A DNA stretch of 64,000 bases, from assembly GCA_003260075.1 (NCBI GenBank), contig QLIY01000464.1, positions 1-64,000 of the forward strand, written 5' to 3'. Position 1 is the stretch's first letter. The number at the start of each line of letters is the position of its first letter. The notes below the pieces were generated by a model, which searched no databases, was not told where the DNA came from, and saw only the letters and a program-made list of their open reading frames with translations. The position numbers and the translations under genes were made by a program. This DNA is from Phallusia mammillata (taxonomy: Eukaryota > Chordata > Ascidiacea > Phlebobranchia > Ascidiidae). Positions 1 through 12,892 of the stretch are shown here, in pieces.

Positions 1-1570
1 GAATCAATAGAAACAAATTTAATTGCGTGACAAATGTTTACTACCTGATATGAAAACTTAAGTTTATTTAACAGGCAAACAGTTCAGAATGGTTTTGTTT
101 CGTTCTTATTTTAGTTCTGTGGTGTTTAACATTGCTTCAAGCATGATTGCCAACCCTAAAATGAATTACTGATTTTTGTCTGTAGTGGGAAAAACGATAA
201 TGTGTTAAATCCACTGATCTCTAAAGTTTATAGACCATAAACCAGAGATCAGTGGTTGAATCAGAGCCACTATATTGACGTGCCTGGTCACTATCGCCTT
301 TTTCTTTTTTTCCCTTTGTTTCTTTCTTTCTCCTAAAAGCGCCGCTCTTTTTCGACCCGTCTGCCGCTTCACGCTTGAGTTGTGTTACAAAGAGAGGTGG
401 TTCTGTACAATGTAGCCTGCAAGACGTTGCGAATTTTAGTTGGATGTAAGCAGGAAAAACTCATTCCGATGGCGAGTTACATTGACTATAACATGTGATC
501 AAACTAAAATAGGTGTGGCAGCTACAATTGAAGTGCTTTTGCATGAACAGCAGGTCTGCGATTACCGTACATTTGAGGAAGTGTACTTAGGAATGTTTTT
601 TACAAACACATCAATAACGTCTTTTTCCGTAGGTCAATACAGTGGCTCTGGTTCATGGGCGTCCTCCCCCCCCCCTGGAAAAAAGAAAAACGCAAACGGC
701 CGCAAAATTCGCATCTTAAAACAAAACACCATAAACATTCACACAGTGTTATACAAAAACTATTACTGGAACGTAAACTGAAGACGTCGTGGGTCTCCAC
801 CCCGTTAAACGCACCGAATACAAGCTATAACTGTAACAGAACAGGATGAGGTTTTACAACAGATTAAATGAATCGAACAATATTACTCAACAATAGCTCG
901 GTAACAAGCATATTAACACGTCATTGATGGATGTGTCAAAAAGCCATTATTCCCCCCCCCCGACGATAGTTTGCCCTCCCCTGTATTTTTTCCTGCGGAC
1001 GCCCATGCTCTGGTTAAATTAAACAACACAATGATTGACGCGATTTTCGTTGGTAGGCTACTAAGCAGAAAAGACACGTTTAACGCTTTAAATGTGTGTT
1101 CGTAAAAGATTCAGTTTCGGCCGAATCGCAACAAATTATTCGGCCGAAACAGAATCTTTGCAAAAGTGGGCAATTCGGCCGAATAAATTCGGCAAACCGA
1201 ATGTTCGTACATCTCTAATTCCTTTAGCCTTCGACTACGTGTTGAGGATGGTACTAAATACCGTATGGTACGACTTGTTAACGCTTGTAAGAATATTAAG
1301 CCTATAATAAGCCAAAGGGAAAGGGTATCTGCGATTAAATTATGCATTTCGCCCAAATAGAAAGAAAAAAAGTACTATAACGAGTGAGCGTCGCGGATGA
1401 ATGCGTAACGCAAACCCGTTGTTGTGATTCTTGTGAAGTGAGTTCTTGACTCTCGTTCTTGTTTATTAACACTGTTTTTTTACACATAGGCGGCGGAGTA
1501 GTTTTAAGTTTGAGCTGGTCATGTTAGAAAAGTTATGAAAGGTAGTAGTGAAAATATATAAAATATCAAT
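1..1570. other. Intergenic DNA upstream of VPS39
   Basis: No convincing gene is seen here. The short open frames lack family resemblance or codon structure. The stretch holds a near-perfect hairpin (211-255), C homopolymers at about 667-676 and 952-961, and a patch at about 1117-1195 in which ATTCGGCCGAA-like palindromes recur three times. The sequence just before 1571 presumably contains the VPS39 promoter or 5' leader, but no clear core motif was identified. Confidence 0.6.
211..255. repeat. 45-bp near-perfect hairpin
   Basis: Arms CCACTGATCTCT (211-222) and AGAGATCAGTGG (244-255) are exact reverse complements. Inside them GTTTAT and ATAAAC also pair, leaving a loop of about five bases. 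It could be a tiny palindromic element or a structured transcript. Nothing nearby shows which. Confidence 0.75.
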
Positions 1571-4500
1571 ATGCATGATGCTTATTCAGCAATACCAGTG
1601 TTGGAAAAGTTGCCACTCAACATTCAATGTATAGCATGCTATGGTGAGTGAGCATTTATTGCTATTTAGGGTAAAAACGCTGAAAGAAAAGCGGGACGTC
1701 GCCGAAACCGCTGAATATCGGGTTAAATTGCTGACGGTTAGCGGTCACGTCTAAAACTGCGGGCCCGCTTGGATCACTTGGCCCGCTTGGCCCGCCTCAT
1801 GCAATTGGAAAACTTCGGGCCCGCTTCTTGCAGGTATAAAAACTGTAGCCCCACTATATATCCAGTGCTTGGCCCGCCTCTCGTATCGAAAAACCGCGGG
1901 CCCACTATATCCTGTGCTTGTCGCGTTTATCGCAAGGAAAAACTGTGGGCCCACTACATCCATTGCTTGCCGTTCAGATCTTGTCGAAATCAAAATTTAA
2001 TGACATGTGACAGGCGTGCCCACGGCTTTATCAAGCCGGCCCGCAGTTTTTATACTTGCATGAGGCGGGCCAAGAGGGTCAAGTGCTGGGCCAAGTGGGC
2101 CCGCAGTTTTAGATGTGACCCGACGGTTAGTGCTATTAAAGGTTTTATAATAGTATATGATTAAAAAAATGTCCCTGCCTAAAACTTATTCAGATGTTTT
2201 CTGACATTGAGAAAAAATACTTTGGCGGGAAGTTTTCCTCAGCCGCTGAATGTTTCCCTCGGTTGCGGAATGTATCCGGCGGAATTTTGTTTAATGATTT
2301 TTCATTATAAAACCTTATCCCAACCCTAATAGTACTAACCGTCAGCAATTTAACCCGATATTCAGCGGTTTTTACGACTTCTCGCCATCTCCTGCGACGT
2401 CCCGCAATATTCAGCGTTTTAGTATCACCCGCTATTTAGATATTAGTAATCAATGTATTTTTTTAAAATATCATGTATGATAAAATGTCCTGAAAGCAGA
2501 TACTGTTGCGTTGACTTGAATGCTATATCCCAGAATTTAAAATCATAAAACCCAGAAATAAAATGAAAAAATCCCAGAATTTAAAATAAAATTGTTGATC
2601 CATAGTACATTATTGTTTGCTTAGATTTTGTGTTGTTTTAAAGGTGACTACAATTCAAAAAGAAATTTGAAAGTTAAAGCCAACAAAACTGATGGTGTAA
2701 CTGTACTCGTTGGTACAAAAGAGGGACATCTACTAATATACAAAGTAATTGCATATTTCGGTTTGTTAGTGTGTTGTGTTGAAGTAAGTGATGTTTAACA
2801 AAATCTGTAAAAGTAAGGTTAGGTGTAAAGAATTAAAAAATACTGTAACAATTTGATTTCTAGGTTCTCAAGAATCCTTCAAACTTAAAGCATATTGAAG
2901 TTAATCTTGAACGGTCCAATCGATTCTTTTCTAAAAAACCTATTCAACAGTTGTTTGTTTCTCCCCAAGTTAACATTATAGTAAGCTTGTCCGATGGAAT
3001 TGTATCAGTTTTTGACCTTACCACATATCAATTGATTACATGCATACAAAGGACAAAAGGAGCTACACTCTTTACTTCTGATTTAGAGGTAAGCATGGTA
3101 CTAGACGGTGCAAAATCTATGTAAACCAGGTTATTTTGTGTAGGAACAAATCTCATCTACAGGTGATTCTGCTTTTGCATTGAAATTGTGTGTGTCTGTT
3201 AAAAGAAAATTGCAATGTTATTTCTGGAAAAATCAAGACTTTGTTGAGTTACATGTAAGTGCTGCATTAAATATACATTTTCTAATTGTGTTGGTTACAA
3301 TGAAGCTACGACATTGGTATATCCAGGAGTTATTACTGTTTTGCCATACAGTTACCACACTTGTTCTCTTATATTTTTAAAGCAAAATACTTACACAAAC
3401 ATTTGAATTTTTAAGGGGGATGTTTCTTTACCTGATATACCAAAGACAATTTGTTGGTGCAAAGATTCTGTCTGTGTTGGATTTAAAAGAGAATATGGAC
3501 TTGTCAAACTGGATGGTCGTTCTTCATTCATTGAATTGTCTCCAACTGGTAAAAAGTGTAACAAAACCACTTATTAAAAAGACAAATTTAATGTTTGACT
3601 TTATAAGAACAAATTGCTATCAATTAGATTTGTCTGTAAAACACTAGAAACAGTTTTTCCCCAAGAGGGATTTATTGACTCACTTATCAATAAAAGGCAC
3701 ATCAGTTTCTTAATAATAAAGTGACTAACCTTTTATTGTATTATATGTGGTGTTGGTTTGAGGGTGGTATCAAGACACAAGTTGTTGGGGTAAAAATCTG
3801 ATAACTTCTGCATTATAACCCCATTATAAAGTCAAAGTCAATGTATTGGACTGCAAAAAGACAATGTGTCTGTGATATTCTTGACACCTCTTGTAATGGG
3901 GGGGGGTTACATTTGTTACAGGAAAATTAATGGAGCCAGTTATTGGAAAGTTAGATCAACAGCAGTTGGTTCTTATGAAAGATGAAACAAGCATTTTCAT
4001 TAATAGTGATGGAGACCCCACTTTCAAACATGCATTTACTTGGTCGGATAACCCACTGGGCATAGGTAGGCATGTTTGAACACAATGTTTTTATTATCAT
4101 TGGTATTATATATGTATACATCACTAGCTATATGTTGAAGGATTATCTAGTACACAGGCACATTTGAACTTCTATTATAATTTAATAGCCACAATGCTTT
4201 CCAAAAAATGCAGCAGCCAGCAGTGGATTTAGGGAAAAACAATTTACTGTAATAATTTTTTGGAGTCCCCTTCCCTGATTTTTTGGCATGAAATCTTTGA
4301 TGAATTGGGATGAAACTTTAACAGTTGGTGGATTTCGTTATGTAGATGTGCCAACTGAGTTTATTTGACTGTATTGTTTGATATCCACAGTATTTACCTC
4401 GCTAACCTCCACAGTGTAAAATACTTTTATATGTTGCATAGCACCAGAAACGAAAAGTTTATTTGGTTTAACAATGTAATAAAGGCAACTGAACACATAT

Positions 4501-7500
4501 TACTTGTGTTTGCAATGTACTTGCATAAAATGTCAGAAGCCTTAACTGTTGTCACTCAAGACACACTTACTTTTAAACTTGTAGTTGGCTCATGTCACCA
4601 TAAACCTGTTCAAAGTTTTGTGCTTTTTATGTTAAAAAAGTGACAGATCAACAAACACAACACAATCATAGAAGTATATGCTTGCAAATGCTGTTGCGCC
4701 TATTATAAATCAAACTGTGGTGTGATTTACTATGATAAAAACAAAGTCACTGGGTAAAGTTTGTATGAAATCTTTCTGAGTTGCTTTGCGTCTTTGCGAC
4801 ACACTCAAACATGCTATGCGACCCTTTTGACTTCCAGGTTGAGAAACACTGGTTTATAGAAAGTGCAAATTTTTGAGGTGTCGTTTGATATGTAAAGTGT
4901 TCAAAATAGATGAAATTTAGTCAGTTTCTAGATTAAACCATTGTGTGGTGTTGATTATTGTGTTTTACACTTTAACCTATCAATTTAGTCTATAAACCCC
5001 TAATATGAGTGATATTCGTAAACAACGTCCAAATTGGATGACGTTTGTGGATTGTTACATTTTACCCTGTAGCTCCACTATTTACCCCACTAATCCATAA
5101 CATGTGTGAACTTTTTAAAGAATGACAGAATTGGATGAGACTTTGATAGTTTGTACCTCAAATAGCAGGGTTATTTCAGCTGAAGATTGATTGCTAATTT
5201 TCAACTTCAAACTTGATGATGGCTTATCTAAGAATTCATATTATATACAACTTTGTTTGTGTGGGGAACCCATGAGATTCTGATTGCAAAAACAACCAAC
5301 TGCTATAAAACATTTTTTTATGGAATCCATTATAAAACAAGTGTAAAGAAAATATATTTACATATATATATATATATACATGTATATGGACTAACTTGTC
5401 ATTTTTTTTCTACATATGAATTTTTAAAGATTCACAACCACCATATTTAATTGGTATTCTACCAAAGTATATTGAAGTACGAACAGTTGAACCAAGACAC
5501 TTGATACAAAGTATTGATTTGCACAAACCAAGATTTTCAACTGCTTGGAGGTAATTGCAATGGAGCATCAAAATGGTAGTTGTTTTCACTGTTTCTTTAT
5601 CATATTATCTACTGACTTTCAGGCATTGGCTGTTTATTGCATCTGTTACCCATATTTGGGCACTTATCCAACTACCACTGTCTGAACAAATACATCAACT
5701 ACTCAAAGATCGAGAATTCGAGCTCGCCCTACAACTTGCAGTAAATATGCCATGGCATTTGTTTCAAGATATTAGAAAGTGTCATGGATAATTGTGTGTT
5801 GTATTTTCTAGCTTTATAGCCCCTCCCCATTCTCTGAATGGGTATATTGTTACCAGGTTACATTCAGCATGTGTTTGTTGATCTGTTTTGCCATATAAAT
5901 TGGTTACTGAAAAGCACGCTGGTGACATTATTACTGGGTCATGTGCTAAAAGATTATCTCTCATTGTAGGTTTTTAATTGTTTTTTACTTACTTTGGCAG
6001 AAACGCTCATTAGATGATGAGGAAGATGTCAAAACAAAGCAAATTCAGCATATACACACACTATTGGCATTTGAACTTTTTTGTCAAAAAAAGTTTGAGG
6101 AGTCTTTGGAAAATTTTCTCAAGCTAAAAACAGGTGATTAAATGATAGGTTATTGGTTATCATGTATTTATGTTTCATGTGCTGCCAGCTTAAAAAGCTT
6201 TGTTCTGGCAAATATATTTGTTCCGTGTAGATCCTGCTCAAGTCATTGGTCTGTTTCCGGATTTGCTACCAAACGAGTACAAAAAGCAGCTGATTTACCC
6301 ATATGACCCTCCAGTTTTGAAAGGATCAGAGCTAGAGAAAGGATTGCTTGCGCTAATTGAGTTTTTGACGGAAGTATGTGACCTGTATCAAGACATGTTT
6401 AAATATGGGTTTTAAATGACAATGTTTTTTTGTCTTTAAGAAACGGAATGAAACAATAAAGCATCCAGAGACTCAAATAAAAGATTCATATGCAATTGTG
6501 GAGGGAAACACAACAATGCACTCTAAGAGACAAATATTACAAGTTATTGATACAACTCTTCTGAAGTGCTACCTGAAGGTAAAAATAATTTTAATGCAGT
6601 TAATATTCCATTTTACTTGGGAATATTTTTATAGGTATACTTAAATAAGTAATTTGTGTAGACAAATGATGCATTGGTTGCCCCACTGCTTCGACTGCCT
6701 GACAACCACTGTCATGTTGAAGAAGCTGAACGTGTTTTAAAGCGTGCCCAAAAACATAGAGAGCTTATTGAATTATACAAGAAAAAGGGTTTGCATCAGA
6801 AAGGTTTGAATACCTGATTTTATTACTTAGTACGGTTTTAGCATATGGTTTGTTTTAGCATTGAAACTGTTGCTTGATGAATCAAACAAAAATGCCAAAA
6901 AGTCGGACAAGTCAGCTTATGAATATATGATCAAATACATGCAGCATTTAGGTATGAGTATGGAGTTTTTTTTGTAGCATTGTGTGCTACCCTGCTATAA
7001 AAAGTGTTGTCTATTTAGGAAAAGAAAATGTTGAAATCATCTTTGAATTTGCTCCTGCTGTGTTGAAAGCACAACCTTTGGAGGGATTACAGGTTGGAAC
7101 TAGGGTTGGGCCAAAACTGCAAATGTTCTGTTTGGTCGAGCATTAACATGAGATGCACAGTGCTCGGCCACTGAGCATGCTCGGTGTATTGTGACATGAT
7201 AAACATTCCCTATTCAACTCTAGTTTTCTAACTTTCCAAGGTCCCTTACGTCACCAGCAGGGTATTAAGCTGTACAGGTCCCATAAGTGTGCGTTTTCAA
7301 CCATGGAACACATTTTAAAAAATGCAATTTTGTTCTTAGATCCCCTTTCAAACACTAGTTTTGTGCGTTAGCAGAGCATAAATATGCAAATTTAATGTTT
7401 GGGTCAATTTGTGCAACTGCTGGGCCAAATCAAAAACAGCGATGCTCGGTACCGACTACTCGGGTTCTTGCTCGGCTCGGTTTATCCCTAGTTGGAACCT

Positions 7501-10500
7501 CTGTCATAAAACTCTGGTCCAACAGAAAAATTTAAAAAACAAAAACTACTTCATATATTTTTACACAACCAAATATAAATTGCTGCCTTAAACTTTAATT
7601 ACACTCATCAAAAGTCATGTCATAGCTTATTACTATGTTTTAACATGAAAACACAGCTGTTGGGCAATGCTGCAATGGGTATTGATTAATGTCAAAAAAA
7701 AAACATTTTTCACATTGTGGCCCAATGAAGTGATTTGGTTTATAAGTAAAAAGAAAACATCACACATGAATAGCAAATGTTGCTTAAAATACTAAAATGT
7801 AGAACTAGAAATTAAGCTATTTCCGGAAAGACAGTTTCACATTTTTGTATTAGGTTCCTTCCTTTTTTTCTGTCTGACTGTGGTTTGTAGCATTCAAAAG
7901 TGGGTCCGTCATTTGGCCTCGGTCAAAATAAAAATTTGTGATAAAGGACAAGACATTTTAACAATTTTTTTTGTCCTGCAGATTTTTACTGGTGATACTT
8001 CAGAGGTGGAAAGCCTTCCCAAAAAAGAAGTTTTAGACTTTCTGGATTCAATATCTCATGCTCTTGTTGTTGCATATCTGGTAATTGTGGGTCCACTTCC
8101 CTTAAGGGACGCGTATTATTATTGGTCCCCTCAAATGGTGCATAGTAAATCTTTAAATAGCATATGGAATGTGTAAATTAGCAATATTTAAGAAAGTCAA
8201 TTTTTTTGCTGCCAAATTATGGACAAATAGCTTAATGGGTATGATAAACTTAACGATTGTATCACATGATTCGACAACTTTTTAGTTTAAATTTAGCAAC
8301 TAGAGGAAAGTCACGTTTTTTGTCATTTTGTAGTTGCCTATCTGGTAAATCAAGTCAACATAAATAAATAAAAAATAATTTTGTGTAATTTTATCAGGAG
8401 CATGTTATATTTATCTGGGATGATTCAACTTCTGAGTTTCACAATAGACTTGCAACGGCATACAAAGATAAAACTCTACAACTTCTAAAAGAGCATCATG
8501 ACTCCTTGCCTGAAGGTATTGAATTTATATTTTTGTGTGTAATTTGACCCCCAAGTGATAAATTGTTTGTTTTTATGCAGAAGACCAATTACAAGTGGGT
8601 TGTGGACCTATTGAACTTACAGAAACTAGAGGAAAACTACTGACCTTTTTAGAAATATCCACTTCTTATCAACCGGAGCGAATATTGCCAGACTTCCCAA
8701 CAAACAGTAAGCCTAGGTTACATTTTTTGCAAAGCGTATTCATGAAAGAATTTAGTTATGCATCCCTTTCCTTGAGGGGTACACATATTGTTTTCATTCA
8801 TATTTTTCCTTCTTTTTATGTCGAACACCAGTTTGTTTCACCTGTTTGGCAGGGAAAGAATGTTAAAGTTGATCAACTTAATCGGGAGAAATTTTTGTTT
8901 GATTTTTATTTGGCCTACTCAGTGATGTTTATACGAGTCAAAACCACAGAATCTATAGAGTCAAAACAAATCTTTTGTGCACACAACGGTTGTTTACTGC
9001 CTAACTCTGTACCACAGAATCTATTCTTACTTAACTAAGATCACAATACTATTATCCTGTACCAATACCAAAATGTGCCTGCCAGCAACACTCATGTGAT
9101 TAGTTTGAAAGTGTAGTGCAAAATTAACGGGGTCCGGACACTTCTGTGAGTAATGCAAATGCAACATGTCTTAGCCAATTTTGTTAATAAATAATTACCT
9201 TCCAACAGAAACACATTTGTTCAAGCCGAATAAATGTCAGCAAAACGAAAGATTGTATTAGGCACTAAACGTTAATTTACTCCTTGTTTTTTTAGTATAT
9301 TGGCACAATGACATACAAAACACATATTGTCTCGTTGCAGGATCACATCGTATGGCAATAATGCAAAATTGAATTTATTACATCACAGATCAAATTACGC
9401 ACGAACCATCGCTGTTTTGTTAATTGGGTAGTGAAATAATGGACCATTTTTTTCATCACAGTTGTGTTCTTACTTAAGATTTTGAAAAGACATAGAGCCT
9501 TGGCTCTCATAGACCCCCGAAAAATCGCTATGCGAATCCCTGCAGATTAAATCTGCTGCTACATACTACATAGCAATGATCAAGTAATTAACACAGAATT
9601 GATAGTATATGTAGCTGTAATCAAAAGACCATCAGGGTCCACATACAACTCCTCAAAGGTCTGAAAAAGAACCACGGACCGCCATTTGAGTAGCCCTGGT
9701 TTAGTGTACAACTTAACATAACATCACAAACGGTTAGGCTGATTGGCTAAACTTCTGAAATTTTAGGCTGCTAGTTCAGACCTTGTTATATATTGTAAAA
9801 CACAGTTAAAAAAATGTTATACCTGTACCACATTGTGGCTTCTATACTATTTAATTTTTTTTAGAGAGAGAAGTTCTTTGTAAAAAAATAGCTCAGCATA
9901 ATTTCTTTGGAAGAATTTGTTTTACTGTTCTTCTGTTCTACGTAACACAAAACAGAACATACTAATCATGTAGAAGGGACAAACAAGTTTTGAAGTTTGG
10001 GTTAAATTCTACAAAATTCATGCTGCAACTAATTTGTCTTTTTAAATTTATGAATTATTGCACCATATTAAGACATTTAATAAATGGCAAACTCAAGTGT
10101 GGCGCCAATTATCTCTGCTTGTAAACGGTCCTGCACAATGTTACATGTCAGGTGAAGATGTGTGCCCATGTCAAATTAGGTTGCAAACATATGTCTATTG
10201 TAAGGATGGCAATGGTGTACGTGGATAACCAATACAAAGCCCTAAAATAGCTAAGGTACAGAAAAGCTACCTTAGTTAACAATTGCTAAACAATGCTTGC
10301 TTATAAAATCAAAATTTATTAACAATTAATTGCTTCTCCATTGCAACTGTAATAACACACATTCAATTTTTATGTTTTTTACATTACACAAGTGTAATTG
10401 TGGTGATTTGTGTAATGAATGTTGTTTAAGGGCTACTTGAAGAGCGGGCAATTTTGCTTGGTCGACTTGGATATTATCAACAAGCTCTTGCACTGTATGC

Positions 10501-11442
10501 AAACGTTTTGAAGGATCCCATTCGTGCTGAAAGTTACTGTGTCAAAATTTATAATCAGGACCCCAGTTTAAACAAAGATGTAAGGCATTTTGTAAATAAA
10601 CACCAGATTGTTTTTAACCACAGGAAAATAGCATTTGTTAAATTGAATCTTTTATATTTAAGCTTTTATCCTGTGTCCTATGGTTAAGGTTTATTTTTTA
10701 AAGTGTTAGTTTAGCATTTATATTTTTTATGTCTGTTTCATTCTTGCAGGTATTTTTTTATTTGTTAAAAATGTACCTCAAACCAGAATCACTTGATGAC
10801 AACTTTGACCACTTTCAAACAGAGCCAAATGAAAGGTTGTCAAAAGCAAACCTGAATGCAGCTTTGCGTATCATGTATGAACATTCAAACAAACTTGATC
10901 CGTCACAGGTATCTGCTGAGTTGTAAATTTTTTTTTATTTCTGTCATATGTTATTGATAACCATGCTGAATAAATTCAGAATTACATCTCGCAAATTCAT
11001 TGTAGGTTTTGGGGATTCTACCAGAACTTGTAAGTATCGCAAATGTACAAGTATTTTTGCGCAATGTTATGGAGTCACAAACTCAAGTAAAGCATGAAGC
11101 TCAAGTTTTAAACAGTCTACTTCTAGCAGAAAGTCAACAGGTATATATTGCTACAGTATTACAGAATGATTTAACATGTTGAACTTGATTTGTTTAAAAT
11201 AACAAACAGATAAATGAGCAACGGATTTTCCACGAAAATAGCAAATGTGTTATCACAGATGAAAGGGTGTGTCGTGTATGTAAGAAGAAAATTGGTGTGA
11301 GGTGAGTGAATGAGTTTTTTTACTGTGTTTCAAACTTGACAATAACCTTTGTTGTATGTGTAGTGCATTTGCCAGATACCCGAATGACGTGGTTGTTCAT
11401 TACTTTTGCTGTAAAGATCGTAAAATTCTACCTGTCTCCTGA
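1571..11442 (+). CDS. VPS39: Vam6/Vps39-like HOPS subunit
   Basis: Subunit of the HOPS tethering complex, which docks late endosomes and lysosomes through Rab7. Twenty-two exons join in phase: 1571-1643, 2644-2744, 2864-3088, 3144-3254, 3416-3548, 3922-4065, 5430-5550, 5623-5740, 6001-6133, 6231-6373, 6441-6578, 6662-6803, 6859-6951, 7019-7092, 7982-8080, 8398-8515, 8581-8706, 10431-10579, 10750-10908, 11006-11140, 11210-11301, 11364-11442, giving about 901 residues (human about 875-886). The start reads MHDAYSAIPVLEKLPL, almost the human N-terminus, which fixes the initiator. An N-terminal CNH/beta-propeller region is followed by a helical clathrin-like repeat region (QIIDTTLLKCYL-type motif). 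A C-terminal zinc-binding segment has CRVC near residue 866 and HYFC near 888, within SAFARYPNDVVVHYFC. Introns 1, 14 and 17 carry transposon copies. TGFBRAP1 is the paralog, but the C-terminus matches VPS39. Confidence 0.96.
1661..2438. mobile_element. hAT-like MITE in VPS39 intron 1
   Basis: An 8-bp direct duplication GCTATTTA (1661-1668 and 2431-2438) flanks a 762-bp element (1669-2430). Its ends are inverted repeats: the left GGGT/AAAACGCTGA..CGGGACGTCGC..CCGCTGAATATCGGG.. reappears in reverse at about 2334-2430. The core is GC-rich and holds four or five imperfect tandem units of about 55 bp built on GGGCCCGC/GGCCCACT (1760-1975), with further inverted copies at about 2030-2112. No transposase frame is present, so it is non-autonomous. 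Confidence 0.85.
7093..7498. mobile_element. hAT-like MITE in VPS39 intron 14
   Basis: Target duplication GTTGGAAC (7093-7100 and 7491-7498) flanks a 390-bp element, 7101-7490. Ends are TAGGGTTGGGCC and, inverted, TAGGGATAAACC. The first duplication begins exactly at the intron's 5' splice donor. The interior carries CTCGG-rich direct and inverted motifs and no coding frame. Confidence 0.85.
8707..10430. repeat. VPS39 intron 17, degenerate repeats
   Basis: The large intron holds two recognisable repeats. About 8709-8860 resembles about 26870-27060 (shared CCCTTCCxTGAxGGxACACATATTGTTTT block). About 9131-9698 is a diverged copy of the element at 30686-31237, keeping the right end ..GTAGCCCTG but without a clear left end. 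The rest is AT-rich sequence in which I see nothing specific. Confidence 0.6.
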
Positions 11443-12285
11443 TGTTGCCTTAATCTAGATCAGCAATCACCCTTGATGTTATTGGTAAAAATTACACAGG
11501 CAAAACCAACTATGCAAACTTCCTTATTCATTTTTGACACATTTTAAATGCCATAGGTATTTTGTTTAATATGCTGGATTTGAGATATGTTTATGGTAGG
11601 CTTTTTTGTGTGTATAAACATAAAATTAAATTAGCCTTGAGCAGGGGCTGCCAGTCTGTGGTTCGTTCGAGACATTGGATCGACTTTAAATACCTTCATG
11701 TCCATTAAAGTAATTCTTGCAGATTTAGTTTTTCGCATTTCACTATTCAGGACACCATTTCTAGTTATGCGGCTCCGACAACACTATGTTTTTTTATGTT
11801 TTTGTAAAAAAATACTCTTCAAACATCTAAGGTTGGCGACCCCCTTAAGACGAAACTGTTGTTGGCATGCACTTGTTAATTAACACGTTTTTGTTGTTGC
11901 AAACACATTTTGTGATCATTGACAACCGTTGTGCAATAAAATTCTCGAATTGATGTGGTTGGATACAAAAAAATGTAACTTGAGTGAAGATGGAAACTAT
12001 GGCTTGGAAATCGGAGCTGTATTCTTTCGTAACGATTATATTGTTTAAGTATCAAGCGCGGCCCTCGCCTATTGTTAACAGAGGGTGCTTAAAAGTGTAG
12101 GGACGCGAAAACATGGCGCTTGTAACAGTTTTATCGTGTCAGTGTTGTAGCAATTTGAGAGTTCATTGTGTTCCAGAATTTGTAGGGAAACGCAATTTAG
12201 TTGAGTTCTTGGTGTAAATAGTTAAAATCAGCAGGTTGTGTATATTCTTGACAAGCGGCGCTTAACAAGTTTTGATCGGGCAAAA
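11443..12285. other. VPS39-SSNA1 intergenic region
   Basis: About 840 bp with no open frame of interest. A hAT-like remnant at about 11644-11850 starts CAGGGGCTGCCAGTC and ends with GGTTGGCGACCCCCTT, but no target duplication is clear. An AATAAA at about 11935 could serve VPS39, though it lies roughly 490 nt past the stop. The last 250 bp are richer in GC and probably contain the SSNA1 promoter. Confidence 0.5.
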
Positions 12286-12892
12286 ATGGCACAACACCAG
12301 CAAATCGTAAGCAACAATGGCGCTATTCTGCAAACATATAACAACGAAATGGTAAAATGCATTGAAGACTTGTGTTCGCGTCGAGACGAACTTCGCCGAC
12401 AAATCGAATCGGACCAAGAAGAAAAGGCCAAACTTCACAACGATGTTAGAATTCTTACTGACAAGTAAGTAATATAATTCCCCGTTTTGACTATTTTGGT
12501 CCCTACCATCGAAATATGAACTTGAATTGTGGCAAATTCCAGCGTGATTACAGGTTTCACACGAACCATCGCCATACACAACTATAGCCTATCATAATTG
12601 AGAATTTGCTAACACATATATAGCATATTCAACATTTTACAAAAAACGCTAATTTAACAGATTGGCAAAGATCAATGAGGCAATTGCTCAGAAAATGGCA
12701 TCTCAGAATGAATTCGACCGAGCGATTTGCGAAACACAAACTGCTTACTCCCGCGTCATGGAAACGTCCCAAAGTTTGTTGAAAACTTTACATGGGGCCA
12801 CGACTAAGCTAAAGATCAACGAGTCAGAGGCAGCAACTGAATTCAAATTACCAAAAACGGGAGTACGACGTGATTTATCACATAATAAGTAA
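12286..12892 (+). CDS. SSNA1: SSNA1/NA14 coiled-coil protein
   Basis: Small coiled-coil protein of centrosomes, basal bodies and axons. The family self-assembles into fibrils and binds or branches microtubules. Two exons, 12286-12464 and 12661-12892, splice in phase 2 and give 136 residues (human 119). The start at 12286 is chosen because NNGAILQTYNNEMVKCIEDL follows shortly after, matching the conserved family start GAALQNYNNELVKCIEEL. An upstream in-frame extension exists but is not family-like. The second exon carries KLAKINEAIAQK and ASQNEFDRAICETQTAYSRV, which is highly diagnostic. The body is almost wholly heptad-like. The C-terminal tail is longer and more basic than in vertebrates. 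It lies 840 bp downstream of VPS39 on the same strand, probably with its own promoter. Confidence 0.96.

Noticed and set aside
1769..2164. 131-codon frame upstream of VPS39 exon 2
   Set aside because: It lies within the GC-rich tandem units of the intron 1 MITE. Openness reflects repeat composition.
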